The notes beneath the pieces were generated by a model. It saw only the letters and a list, made by a program, of their open reading frames with translations, ran no database searches and had not been told where the DNA came from. Below, piece by piece: positions 18,427 through 26,864 of a stretch of DNA of 64,000 bases. Every line of letters starts with the position of its first letter. Within the stretch, counting starts at the first letter, position 1. A program made the translations under genes and the position numbers. The DNA is from Clostridium sp. (GTDB taxonomy: Bacteria > Bacillota > Clostridia > Clostridiales > Clostridiaceae), in the NCBI RefSeq assembly GCF_017888565.1, contig NZ_JAGHFX010000057.1, positions 48,656-112,655 on the forward strand, written 5' to 3'.

Positions 18427-20409
18427 ATGAACTTAATACCAATGCCTAGAAAGATACAATATATTAAAGAAGAATTTAAATTAAAAAAAGAAGTTAATAT
18501 AATTTTAGACTATAGGTGTTCTTTTGATGATTTAAACTCGGCAATATTGTTACAGGAAGAGATAAATAAGAATCTTGGATTTAAGGCAAATATAACAAAG
18601 GCTTTAAACTATGATATTTATAATAGTTTTATAGGATTAAAAAAAGATTCTTCAATGGAAAATGAGGAGTATAAGCTATCAATAAAAAAAGATAATATTG
18701 AAATAAATGCATCTACTTCTAAAGGATTATTTTATGGAGTTCAAACATTAACACAAATAATAATGGAATATGAACATAAATTGCCTGGAATGATAATTGA
18801 AGATAAACCGTATTTTAAACATAGAGGATTTTATCATGATGTTACTAGGGGGAAGGTTCCTAAGTTAGAAACTTTAATGAAACTAGTAGATAAAGCAGCA
18901 TTTTATAAGATAAATGAACTTCAGTTATATATTGAACATACCTTTGCTTTTAAAGGAATGAGCGAAGTTTGGATGGATAAAGATCCATTAACTTCAGAAG
19001 AAATAATTTTATTAGATAAATATTGTAAAAATAAGCATGTAGAACTTATACCATCTATATCTACCTTTGGTCATTTATACGAAGTTTTAAGAACTAAATC
19101 CTTTAAGTATTTATGTGAATTAACAGAAATAGCAACATCTGAATACTCTTTTGTAGATAGGATGGCTCATCATACATTGAATGTAACTGATGAAGATAGT
19201 ATAAAATTAGTTAAAAATATGTTGGATCAGTTTATACCTTTATTTTCATCTAACAAGTTTAATATATGCTGTGATGAAACTTTTGATTTAGGGAAAGGAA
19301 AAAGCAGTGAAGCTGCTGAAAAATTAGGAGTTGGCAAACTTTATGTTGATTTTCTAAATAAAGTTATTTCTATAGTGAAGAAATATGATAAAGAAATAAT
19401 GTTTTGGGGAGATGTCATATTAAATCATCCAGATTTAATAAATACTATAGATAAAGATGCAATTTGCCTAAATTGGAATTACTGGTGCGGTGTTGAAGAA
19501 AAGGATACAAGAATAATTGCAGAAAGTGGTAGAGAACAATACGTATGTCCAGGGGTAGGGGGATGGAGTCATTTAATGAACCTAATGGACAATGCATTTG
19601 AAAATATATATAGAATGATTTCATATGGGGTGAAGTATGATGCGATAGGAGTACTTAACACAAACTGGGGAGATTATGGACATATAAATTTATTATCTAG
19701 TTCTATTCCAGGAATGATATATGGAGCTGCTTTATCATGGAATCCTAACATAGAAAAAGATTTTAATAAAATGTATAAAGATATCTCTGTTTTAGAGTTT
19801 GGAGATAGTAGTGGGACAGTAGTTTCATTTTTAGCAGAGCTAAGTAAATATCAAGAGTTTGGATGGTCAGAGTTAGTAATATGGAAGGAAAAGTTTAATA
19901 CAAATAGACCTATCAAGAATGAACTTATAAGGAAAATGAAAACAGCAAAAATTCATAAACTAAAGGAACAGCAAGAAAAAATATTAAAAATAGAAGAAAA
20001 GTTAGAAAATTTATCACATAATATAAAAGATACAAAATCAAAGGAAATGATACAAGAGTTTATAGTTGCAGCTAAGGGAATTTTATTAATAAATAAAATA
20101 ATGATAGTAATAATAAACAAAGAAATACATGAAGGTAAGTTTGAGGATAATCTGAATGATATAAATAGTAATATAAATAATAAGATAATAAAAAAGGATA
20201 GTAGCATAAAGAATTATGCAATCAAAGAAGATATTGAAGAATGCATTAAAGGATGTATTAGTATGAATAACTTAAAACAATTAGCAGAAGAATTTGAAGA
20301 ATGGTTTTATGAATATTCAACTATATGGAGAAAAACAAATAAAGAAAGTGAATTATATAGAATAAGAGATGTAATAAAATACACTTGTAGTTATTTACGG
20401 GATATATAA
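18427..20409 (+). CDS. GH20 beta-N-acetylhexosaminidase, cytosolic
   Basis: About 660 residues, no signal peptide. An N-terminal GH20b-like domain (residues ~1-115) precedes the barrel, which contains HRGFYHDVTRG, SISTFGHLYE and the catalytic Asp-Glu pair in NICCDETFDLG (Asp283-Glu284). The Glu is the acid/base and the Asp polarises the substrate acetamido group. A coiled-coil-rich C-terminal ~150 residues follows. It removes terminal GlcNAc or GalNAc; the cytosolic location and neighbours match SpGH20C of the pneumococcal N-glycan locus. ATG 18418 is also possible but overlaps the GGGAG ribosome site, so ATG 18427 fits better. Converges with the GntR gene. Confidence 0.93.
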   Translation: MNLIPMPRKIQYIKEEFKLKKEVNIILDYRCSFDDLNSAILLQEEINKNLGFKANITKALNYDIYNSFIGLKKDSSMENEEYKLSIKKDNIEINASTSKGLFYGVQTLTQIIMEYEHKLPGMIIEDKPYFKHRGFYHDVTRGKVPKLETLMKLVDKAAFYKINELQLYIEHTFAFKGMSEVWMDKDPLTSEEIILLDKYCKNKHVELIPSISTFGHLYEVLRTKSFKYLCELTEIATSEYSFVDRMAHHTLNVTDEDSIKLVKNMLDQFIPLFSSNKFNICCDETFDLGKGKSSEAAEKLGVGKLYVDFLNKVISIVKKYDKEIMFWGDVILNHPDLINTIDKDAICLNWNYWCGVEEKDTRIIAESGREQYVCPGVGGWSHLMNLMDNAFENIYRMISYGVKYDAIGVLNTNWGDYGHINLLSSSIPGMIYGAALSWNPNIEKDFNKMYKDISVLEFGDSSGTVVSFLAELSKYQEFGWSELVIWKEKFNTNRPIKNELIRKMKTAKIHKLKEQQEKILKIEEKLENLSHNIKDTKSKEMIQEFIVAAKGILLINKIMIVIINKEIHEGKFEDNLNDINSNINNKIIKKDSSIKNYAIKEDIEECIKGCISMNNLKQLAEEFEEWFYEYSTIWRKTNKESELYRIRDVIKYTCSYLRDI

Positions 20410-20424
20410 ATTTCCATTTATTTG

Positions 20425-20450
20425 AGCCACAGGGGTATTGCCCCTGGGGC
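20425..20450. terminator. Bidirectional GC-rich hairpin between GH20 and GntR
   Basis: GCCACAGGGG and CCCCTGGGGC form a 10-bp stem with one mismatch around a short TATTG loop, between convergent genes. Same family as the hairpin at 4400. Confidence 0.7.
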
Positions 20451-20466
20451 CCAGAAAAATAGGGCT

Positions 20467-21180
20467 TTATACTCTTACAGAAAAAGATGTAAATTGGAAT
20501 TTATCATATCTATGTCTAGCAATGGAATATTCAAAAGCTTTTCCATTATTTATATAAGCAATTTGTTCAACTTCTAAAACAGGATCATGTTCATTTAAGT
20601 TTAAGTGCTCAATATCTTCTTTATTGCTTTTATCCGAACGAATAATTTTATTAGCACTACTTATTTTTAATTTTAAGGTATTTTCTATATAATCATATAT
20701 TGAACGTTCTAAAATACTATGGTTAATTCCAGTGATTAGTGTAGCATCCATAAAGGTTTTTTCAAGGACTACAGGCTCATTATTAATATACCTTACTCTT
20801 AATATTTCATATACAGGAGAATTTTCATCTATATTTAATTTGTTAGATAAATTAGTATCAGCAAATATTAATTTAAAATCTAAAACTTTTGTTTTTACAT
20901 TACCATGAGATAGCCTTGTTAATCCATTTAAATCTCTATCAAATATATTTATCTTTGAATTATCAGGCAGTTTATCCATTATAAAAGTTCCATGTCCACG
21001 TTTTCTATATATGATGCCATCTAAAACCAATAAATCTAATGCTTTTTTCATAGTCATTCTACTACAATTAAATTCATTGCAAAGGCTAATTTCATCAGGT
21101 ATTTGATTATTTTGATCACTGTAAACTCCGTTTTCAATTCGAAGTTTAATTTCATCACTTATTTCTTTATATTTAGGCAT
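20467..21180 (-). CDS. GntR-family repressor, HutC/UTRA type
   Basis: 237 residues: N-terminal winged helix (IPDEISLCNEFNCSRMTMKKAL, then LVLDGIIYRKRGHGTFI at about 25-75) and a C-terminal UTRA ligand domain ending in SIARHRYDKFQFTSF. UTRA regulators bind small phosphorylated sugars such as GlcN6P. Divergent from the GH1-ROK operon with about 290 bp between them, so that operon is the obvious target. An inducer made by the ROK kinase is a plausible loop; this is inference. AAAGGA precedes the ATG. Confidence 0.92.
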   Translation of the reverse strand: MPKYKEISDEIKLRIENGVYSDQNNQIPDEISLCNEFNCSRMTMKKALDLLVLDGIIYRKRGHGTFIMDKLPDNSKINIFDRDLNGLTRLSHGNVKTKVLDFKLIFADTNLSNKLNIDENSPVYEILRVRYINNEPVVLEKTFMDATLITGINHSILERSIYDYIENTLKLKISSANKIIRSDKSNKEDIEHLNLNEHDPVLEVEQIAYINNGKAFEYSIARHRYDKFQFTSFSVRV

Positions 21181-21405
21181 AGTAGATATCCTTTCATTCT
21201 TTAATTATTATATAAATATATTACTATAAATTATAATTTTATCAAGATAAAACTATAGTCAATAATATCAATTGTCTAGACAAATTATAAAATTGGCTAT
21301 ATAATTATTATAAGATGAAGATATAAAATTTCAGTACTTATACTGATATTAAATGAAATATTAGTTATATAAAATAAATCTAATCTAATGAATTTAAGCT
21401 TTTAA

Positions 21406-21419
21406 TGTAAACGATAATA
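21406..21419 (+). promoter_or_regulatory. Candidate cre (CcpA) site before GH1
   Basis: TGTAAACGATAATA matches the cre consensus TGWAARCGYTWNCW at 12 of 14 positions. It lies 56 nt upstream of the GH1 start, in the GntR-GH1 divergent region, consistent with glucose repression. Confidence 0.5.
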
Positions 21420-21474
21420 AAGAGTTTACTAATAAATAATAAAGAGTATTTACAGATTTAAGGGAGGCATTGTA

Positions 21475-22893
21475 ATGAAAAACAAATTTACATTTCCAGA
21501 AGGATTTTGGTGGGGATCAGCTACATCAGGACCACAAAGCGAAGGAAGCTTTAATAAAAAACATAAAAGTGTATTTGATTATTGGTATGAAGTAGAACCC
21601 GAAGTATTTTTTAATAAAGTAGGACCAGAAGTTACATCTAATTTTTATAATAGCTATAAATCAGATTTACAAATGCTTAAGGAAATAGGATTAAATAGTT
21701 TCAGAACATCAATTCAATGGACAAGACTTATAAAGGATTTTGAAACTGGAGAACCAGATGAGGATGGAGTTAGATTTTATAATGATGTAATAGATGAAAC
21801 TATAAAAAATGGAATTATACCTGTAATGAATTTACATCATTTTGATTTACCAGTAGAACTTTATGATAGATATGGTGGATGGGAATCAAAGCATGTTGTA
21901 GATTTATTTGTAAAGTTTGCAGAAACAGCATTTAAGCTTTTTGCTGATAGAGTAAAGTTTTGGACAACTTTCAATGAACCAATAGTAGTTGTAGAAGGAC
22001 AATATTTATATAAGTTCCATTATCCTAAAGTTGTTGATGGAAGAAAAGCAATGCAAGTTTTATATAATATAAATTTAGCATCAGCAAAGGCTATAAAATT
22101 ATTTAAAGATAATAAATATGATAAAAATGGATCTCAAATAGGAGTTATATTAAATTTAACACCATCATATCCAAGAGATATAAATAATCCTGAAGATGTT
22201 AAGGCAGCAAATATAGCAGATGCATTCTTCAATAGATCATTCCTTGATCCAGCAATAAAAGGAGAGTTTCCAAGTGATCTAGTAGAACTTTTAGAAAGTG
22301 ATAATGTATTATGGGAATCTACTGAAGAGGAGCTTAAGATAATAAAGGAAAATACTATAGATTTCCTTGGAGTGAACTATTACTTCCCACGTAGAATAAA
22401 ATCAAAGGAAAATGTGGAAATTTCTAGTGAATATGTGGATAAATCATCTGCATGGATGCCAGATAAATACTTTGATAATTATGAAATGCCAGGAAGAAGA
22501 ATGAATCCTTATAGAGGATGGGAAATATACCCTAAGGCTATGTATGATATAGCAATTAATATAAGGGACAACTACAATAATATTCCATGGTTTATTTCTG
22601 AAAATGGAATGGGAGTAGAAGGCGAAGAAAAATATATTAATGAAGATGGAGTTATAGAAGATGATTATAGAATAGAATTCTTAAAAGAGCATTTAGAAAA
22701 TCTTCATAAAGGAATAGAAGAAGGAGCAAATTGCTTTGGATATCACACTTGGACTCCTATTGATTGTTGGTCTTGGTGCAATGCATATAAAAATAGATAT
22801 GGATTTATTGCTTTAGATTTAAAGACACAAGAAAAAACAATAAAAAAATCAGGAAGATGGATAAAAGAAATTTCTGATAATAATGGATTTTAA
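21475..22893 (+). CDS. GH1 glycosidase, probably 6-phospho-beta-glycosidase
   Basis: 472 residues, full-length GH1 barrel. Acid/base Glu168 is in TFNEP and nucleophile Glu376 in SENGMG. At the end, WSWCNAYKNRYGF replaces the Glu-Trp of ordinary beta-glucosidases with Ser-Trp and keeps the final Tyr, as in 6-phospho enzymes. The Lys normally 7 residues after that Ser is Asn, with a Lys one position earlier, so the phosphate site is atypical. The ROK kinase next door could phosphorylate the substrate first. In an N-glycan locus a Man-beta-1,4-GlcNAc or GlcNAc-containing disaccharide is a candidate substrate; dietary beta-glucosides are the alternative. AGGGAGG precedes the ATG. Confidence 0.9.
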   Translation: MKNKFTFPEGFWWGSATSGPQSEGSFNKKHKSVFDYWYEVEPEVFFNKVGPEVTSNFYNSYKSDLQMLKEIGLNSFRTSIQWTRLIKDFETGEPDEDGVRFYNDVIDETIKNGIIPVMNLHHFDLPVELYDRYGGWESKHVVDLFVKFAETAFKLFADRVKFWTTFNEPIVVVEGQYLYKFHYPKVVDGRKAMQVLYNINLASAKAIKLFKDNKYDKNGSQIGVILNLTPSYPRDINNPEDVKAANIADAFFNRSFLDPAIKGEFPSDLVELLESDNVLWESTEEELKIIKENTIDFLGVNYYFPRRIKSKENVEISSEYVDKSSAWMPDKYFDNYEMPGRRMNPYRGWEIYPKAMYDIAINIRDNYNNIPWFISENGMGVEGEEKYINEDGVIEDDYRIEFLKEHLENLHKGIEEGANCFGYHTWTPIDCWSWCNAYKNRYGFIALDLKTQEKTIKKSGRWIKEISDNNGF

Positions 22894-22895
22894 AT

Positions 22896-22935
22896 AGCCC
22901 CAGGGGAAATGCCTCAGGGGCATTTCCCCTAGGAG
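22896..22935 (+). other. Strong hairpin between GH1 and ROK genes
   Basis: AGGGGAAATGCC (22902-22913) pairs perfectly with 22919-22930 around a 5-base loop, with extra GCCCC/AGG flanks. No T-run follows, so it is not a classic terminator. It shares the CCCCAGG core with hairpins at 4400 and 20425 and may protect or attenuate the mRNA. Confidence 0.65.
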
Positions 22936-22972
22936 TAAGAAAATTTAAATATATGAAGAGGGTATGAAAGAA

Positions 22973-23881
22973 ATGGAGAATAATTTAATAAGTAATGATA
23001 AATACATAATAGGAATAGACATAGGTGGAACAAATATTAGAGCAGCTTTATTAGATGAAGAGAGAAATATTATAGAAAAGATAAAAATAGAAAATCAAGT
23101 AAAAGAAGGTCCAGAATATAATTTAAATAAGATATGCAATCACATCAATAATAACTGGAAAAATAAAAATATAAAAGGCATAGGTGTTGGGTGTCCAGGA
23201 CCTTTAGATATTAGAAATGGGATTATATTAAAAGCACCTAATTTACAAGGATGGGATAACTTTAATGTAAAGAAATATTTTGAAGAAAAAACATCATTAA
23301 AAACAGAAGTTAATAATGATGCTAATGTTGCAGGACTTGCTGAAGCTATGATTGGATCTGCAAAAGGAGCTGAAAGTGTTTTTTATATTACAGTTTCAAC
23401 AGGTGTTGGTGGGGCTTTAATAATTGATAATAAAATTATAAATGGTGCAAATAGCTTTGCAGGAGAAATATGTAACTTAATAATAAATGAAGATAAATAC
23501 AGCCATTCAGGACTAGTTCAAGGTGGACTTGAAGGACAATGTAGTGGGCCTAATATATCTAGACAAGCAACTGATTTATTAGGAAAACACATAGATACAC
23601 CAGAAGTTTTTGAGTTATATAAAAATAATGATGATTCAATAAAAAGCTTAATTAATAGAATATGCGAAAATTTATCTATAGGAATTTCAAATATAATATC
23701 AGTTGTTGATCCAGAGGTAATAGTTCTTGGAGGTTCTGTAATCTTATATAATAAGGAATTGTTAGAAGTAATAACTAAAAAAGTTAAAGAAAAAGTTATT
23801 AATAAAGATGCGGTGGACATACGAGTAGCAGAAATTGGAGATGATGCTGGACTTAGAGGAGCAGGTTTCTTGATTAGTTAA
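22973..23881 (+). CDS. ROK-family sugar kinase
   Basis: About 302 residues. The phosphate-binding loop GIDIGGTNIRAALLDE is at the N-terminus; the catalytic Asp is in NNDANVAGLAE; STGVGGALI follows. The usual ROK zinc motif CxCGxxGCxE is missing (GGLEGQCSGPNIS in its place), as in beta-glucoside kinases and some ROK kinases of N-glycan loci. It would phosphorylate a free sugar or disaccharide made from the imported glycan. The SP_2142 ROK gene sits in the equivalent pneumococcal locus. AGAGGG is only 1 nt from ATG 22964, so ATG 22973 is preferred. Confidence 0.9.
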   Translation: MENNLISNDKYIIGIDIGGTNIRAALLDEERNIIEKIKIENQVKEGPEYNLNKICNHINNNWKNKNIKGIGVGCPGPLDIRNGIILKAPNLQGWDNFNVKKYFEEKTSLKTEVNNDANVAGLAEAMIGSAKGAESVFYITVSTGVGGALIIDNKIINGANSFAGEICNLIINEDKYSHSGLVQGGLEGQCSGPNISRQATDLLGKHIDTPEVFELYKNNDDSIKSLINRICENLSIGISNIISVVDPEVIVLGGSVILYNKELLEVITKKVKEKVINKDAVDIRVAEIGDDAGLRGAGFLIS

Positions 23882-23917
23882 TTATTGATTAAAAATTAAG
23901 AAAGAATTAGCCTTAAT

Positions 23918-23955
23918 AGTAAGGGCAAAAGAAGAAAGTAAGGGCAAAAGAAGAA
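23918..23955 (+). repeat. Exact 19-bp tandem repeat, two copies
   Basis: AGTAAGGGCAAAAGAAGAA occurs at 23918-23936 and again at 23937-23955. It is flanked on both sides by AGAATTAGC-TTAATA-like sequence, so a slightly larger unit is partly repeated. Confidence 0.8.
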
Positions 23956-24043
23956 AGAATTAGCATTAATAAAAAGAGCAAAACTTGAAAAGAAAAGTAT
24001 ATCTAAATAATATGTGATATGTGAAAGTTTAATATATAAAAAT

Positions 24044-24072
24044 AAAGGTTGTCCATATGGGCAACCTTTTAA
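24044..24072 (+). terminator. Rho-independent terminator of the glycan operon
   Basis: AAAGGTTGTCC and GGGCAACCTTT form an 11-bp stem with one G-T pair and an ATAT loop, followed by TT. Confidence 0.88.
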
Positions 24073-24199
24073 ATTAATAATTGGTTCTATTTTAAACTAA
24101 TATTGATATTGGACAATAAACAATAAACAATTGATTGTCCATTTTTAATTCGCAGTAATTTAAGATTGTGCATCAGAATCTAATTGTCAGATTGGAATT

Positions 24200-24500
24200 G
24201 TGCGCTAAGCTAAGGGTAATTAACCTAACAGGTGGAAATCCTGGCTTAATAATGTCTAGCCAACCACAAGTAGCGAGTCTTGAGTTGTCATCAGTAATGA
24301 TGGAAGTAAGCGTAGACAGCGAGTAAGTAGGATTTAAATGCTATTGAGATCCAAAATTTTAACGACCAGATGACTGACGTATTAATTCCAGCGGAAAGTA
24401 AAATCACATAGGTCGCAAAATGGCAAGAACTATTGGTACTGTTGGGAAAAGGACGAATCATGCTTTACATTTTGGTTAATTATCAACTGGAGAGAGCCTA
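24200..24500 (+). mobile_element. Group II intron remnant (5' end and part of domain I)
   Basis: The segment starts with GTGCG, the conserved 5' end of group II introns (GUGYG). It continues with domain-I-like text: AACCTAACAGGTGGAAATCC, AGCCAACCACAAGTAGCGAG, and GAGTAAGTAGGAT. It is less AT-rich and more structured than nearby intergenic DNA. No reverse transcriptase ORF and no domain V/VI are seen, so it is a dead 5' fragment. The 3' limit is uncertain (24480-24530). Recognition is by pattern only. Confidence 0.6.
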
Positions 24501-24629
24501 TCGTTTCTTAGAAATAAGTATGGAAAACAACTCTTATTAAGAATAAAATTTTATAAAATTTTCAGTAGAGAAATAAAAATCTTTATATTATAATCAAATT
24601 AAAATGTTTTAATCTTAGGAGGATAGCAT

Positions 24630-25304
24630 ATGTCGAAATTATTAGTTATTGATGATGATATTGATATGCTAGATTTAGTGCGTGTTGCATTGGAAAAAGA
24701 TAGTCATCAAGTAGATACTGAAGTAGATGCTACTACAATACAGTCTAGTAGATGTCAACAATATGATCTTCTGTTACTTGATGTAATGATGCCTGGTGAA
24801 GACGGCTTTTCGCTTTGTAGTCGTATACGCTCTGAAGTAGATTGCCCAATTCTTTTCTTAACTGCAAAAGCTGAAGAGGCAGCTCTTTTACAAGGATTTG
24901 GATTAGGAGCTGATGACTATATTAAGAAGCCTTTCAGCATTGCAGAGTTACGAGCACGAGTAAATGCCCACCTACGTCGAGAAGTTCGTCAGCCTACACA
25001 CACACTTAGTAGAGGTGGTGTGCGTTTTAACATGCAAGAAAAAATGGCTATTGTGGGGGAAGATACCATTCTCTTTACTAAAGGTGAATATGCTATAAGT
25101 GAACACTTAGCTTTACATACAGGACAAGTATTTACTAAAGAACAATTATATGAAGCTGTTTTTGGTTTTGATGCCGATGGTGATTCATCAGCTATTGTAG
25201 AGCATATAAAAAATATTCGTGCTAAACTAAAAGTTTATAATCTTAATCCTATTGAAACTGTTTGGGGGGTAGGTTATAAATGGCGAAAAGACAACATTCT
25301 ATAA
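24630..25304 (+). CDS. OmpR-family response regulator, lantibiotic-resistance type
   Basis: 224 residues. Receiver domain with DDD at 8-10, phospho-acceptor Asp in LLLLDVMMPGEDGF and Lys in YIKKPFS; C-terminal winged helix ending ETVWGVGYKWRKDN. It resembles the NisR/SpaR/CprR group that switches on peptide-resistance transporters. It overlaps its kinase by 25 nt. Arginine is often CGT, CGA or CGC here (for example at 24680-24690 and 24820-24830), unlike the AGA habit of flanking genes, which suggests transfer. AGGAGG lies about 8 nt upstream. Confidence 0.92.
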   Translation: MSKLLVIDDDIDMLDLVRVALEKDSHQVDTEVDATTIQSSRCQQYDLLLLDVMMPGEDGFSLCSRIRSEVDCPILFLTAKAEEAALLQGFGLGADDYIKKPFSIAELRARVNAHLRREVRQPTHTLSRGGVRFNMQEKMAIVGEDTILFTKGEYAISEHLALHTGQVFTKEQLYEAVFGFDADGDSSAIVEHIKNIRAKLKVYNLNPIETVWGVGYKWRKDNIL

Positions 25305-26659
25305 GTCTTTCTTTTGTACTTTTACGTTTTGCTATTGTCATGCTGGGAAGTATGTTGCTTTGTTGCTTAATATGGTTAGCAACATTACAGCTACTAGAAA
25401 AAAATGAGATTATTTATCATGGATCAGTATCTAACCAACAAGTGGAGAAAATGCTAGCTGGAAAACCATTAAATTTCATTTCACCTGATAATAATTTTCT
25501 AGCAAAGTATGCTTTATTTGGCAAAAGTGGTGAGATATTAGAAAGTAATGTAGAAGGAAAAGAACTAGAAATATTAACTGTGTATTTAAAAGAAAATATA
25601 GATGATATACATAGTTTACAATATACCTACCCAGATGGAAATACTATAGTAATCCGTTGGAATTACAGGAGAGAGTTTGTAAATCATAGTGTACGAAGTA
25701 TATTACCTCCTTTTGAATATCTATGGTGGGGAATACTAGGTATTGCATGCATTCTTTGTTTAATATTTAATACTTTATGGCTTCGATATAGTCTTGCTAA
25801 AAAATTAAAACTATTTAGTGAAGTAAGTGAAAAAGTAGCTGCACAAGAGTTGGAATTTGAAATTCCTCATGCAGGCATACGGGAGTATGATCAGGCACTT
25901 GACGCTATGGAAAATATGAGAAAAGCATTGTATAACTCTTTATCTTTACAATGGGCAGCGAAGCAAGAACGTGAGTCAGAAATACAAGCTCTTGCACATG
26001 ACTTAAAAACACCACTTACCTTAATAGGTGGGAATGCTGAACTTCTGTTAGATGAAGACTTACCTGATAATACTCTAAAAATGGTGAAAACAATCATATC
26101 AAGCAATGATAGATCAAAAAACTATGTAGCAAGTTTACTAGAAACTTCAATAGGTATAGATGAAGAATTTGAAAAAATAAGCTTATACGATTTACTTGAT
26201 AAGTTATATCAAAATACTAGGCTTATTGCAGAAAATAAGAAAGTGTATTTGCAAAAACAAAATAAATTAGATGGTATTGCAAATATACAGGAAGAACGCT
26301 TGCTTCGAGCTTTGGGAAACATAGTACAAAATGCTATTGAACATACAAAGGCAGGCAGAAATGTCTACTTAGAAGGGAAAATGATAAATGGGGGATGGCA
26401 AATTATTGTGCGTGATGAAGGTACTGGTTTCAGTAAGGCAGCACTACAACACGCAACTGAACGCCTTTGGCGTGATGATACAGCTCGAGCTAAGAGTAAT
26501 CATAATGGCATTGGGCTATGGTTTGCTTTGCAAGTAGTAAAAATGCATGCAGGTCAGATTAAATTACAAAATTATGATTGTGGTGGATTGGTAACAATTG
26601 AATTTCAATACACATTAGATTCCAAAAAAAAACTAAGTAAGTACCAATTCACTATTTAG
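25280..26659 (+). CDS. Sensor histidine kinase, lantibiotic-resistance type
   Basis: 459 residues: TM at about 10-35, a ~110-residue extracellular domain, TM at about 148-170, then HisKA with LAHDLKTPLTLIGGNAELL, N-box RALGNIVQNAIEHT, DEGTGFS and NGIGLWFAL. Similar to SpaK/NsaK/CprK kinases that sense lantibiotics or nisin-like peptides; the ligand is inferred from the ABC genes downstream. It shares the CGT/CGA arginine bias of the regulator. Terminator at 26682. Confidence 0.92.
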   Translation: MAKRQHSISLSFVLLRFAIVMLGSMLLCCLIWLATLQLLEKNEIIYHGSVSNQQVEKMLAGKPLNFISPDNNFLAKYALFGKSGEILESNVEGKELEILTVYLKENIDDIHSLQYTYPDGNTIVIRWNYRREFVNHSVRSILPPFEYLWWGILGIACILCLIFNTLWLRYSLAKKLKLFSEVSEKVAAQELEFEIPHAGIREYDQALDAMENMRKALYNSLSLQWAAKQERESEIQALAHDLKTPLTLIGGNAELLLDEDLPDNTLKMVKTIISSNDRSKNYVASLLETSIGIDEEFEKISLYDLLDKLYQNTRLIAENKKVYLQKQNKLDGIANIQEERLLRALGNIVQNAIEHTKAGRNVYLEGKMINGGWQIIVRDEGTGFSKAALQHATERLWRDDTARAKSNHNGIGLWFALQVVKMHAGQIKLQNYDCGGLVTIEFQYTLDSKKKLSKYQFTI

Positions 26660-26681
26660 TCATGCATCAATTGAAAGATTT

Positions 26682-26717
26682 AAGTCACTGGAAGGTATTC
26701 TAGTGACTTACTTTTTT
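26682..26717 (+). terminator. Terminator between the two-component genes and ABC genes
   Basis: AAGTCACT and AGTGACTT pair perfectly around a 12-base loop and are followed by ACTTTTTT. It makes the ABC operon a separate transcript. Confidence 0.88.
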
Positions 26718-26864
26718 ATTCAAATAGAATATTTTTCTTTCCTTATAAAATCCTTATAATTGGTTGTTACTATAATTATGGTGAAACGTAGGAGTTACAA
26801 ATAATAGAAAATGTATTCTATGGAATGCGATCTATTAAATACAAAAGGAAAGAAGGTAATAATA

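Larger units (their letters stand above)
23882..24629. other. Intergenic region with repeat, terminator and intron remnant
   Basis: It holds a tandem 19-bp repeat (23918-23955), the terminator of the glycan operon (24044), a group II intron 5' fragment (24200 to about 24500) and then the AT-rich promoter region of the next operon. No intact coding sequence is seen. Confidence 0.7.

Noticed and set aside
24200..24500. Structured noncoding segment as a riboswitch for the resistance operon
   Set aside because: The GTGCG start and domain-I-like sequence fit a group II intron better, and no terminator or sequestered ribosome site lies at its 3' side.
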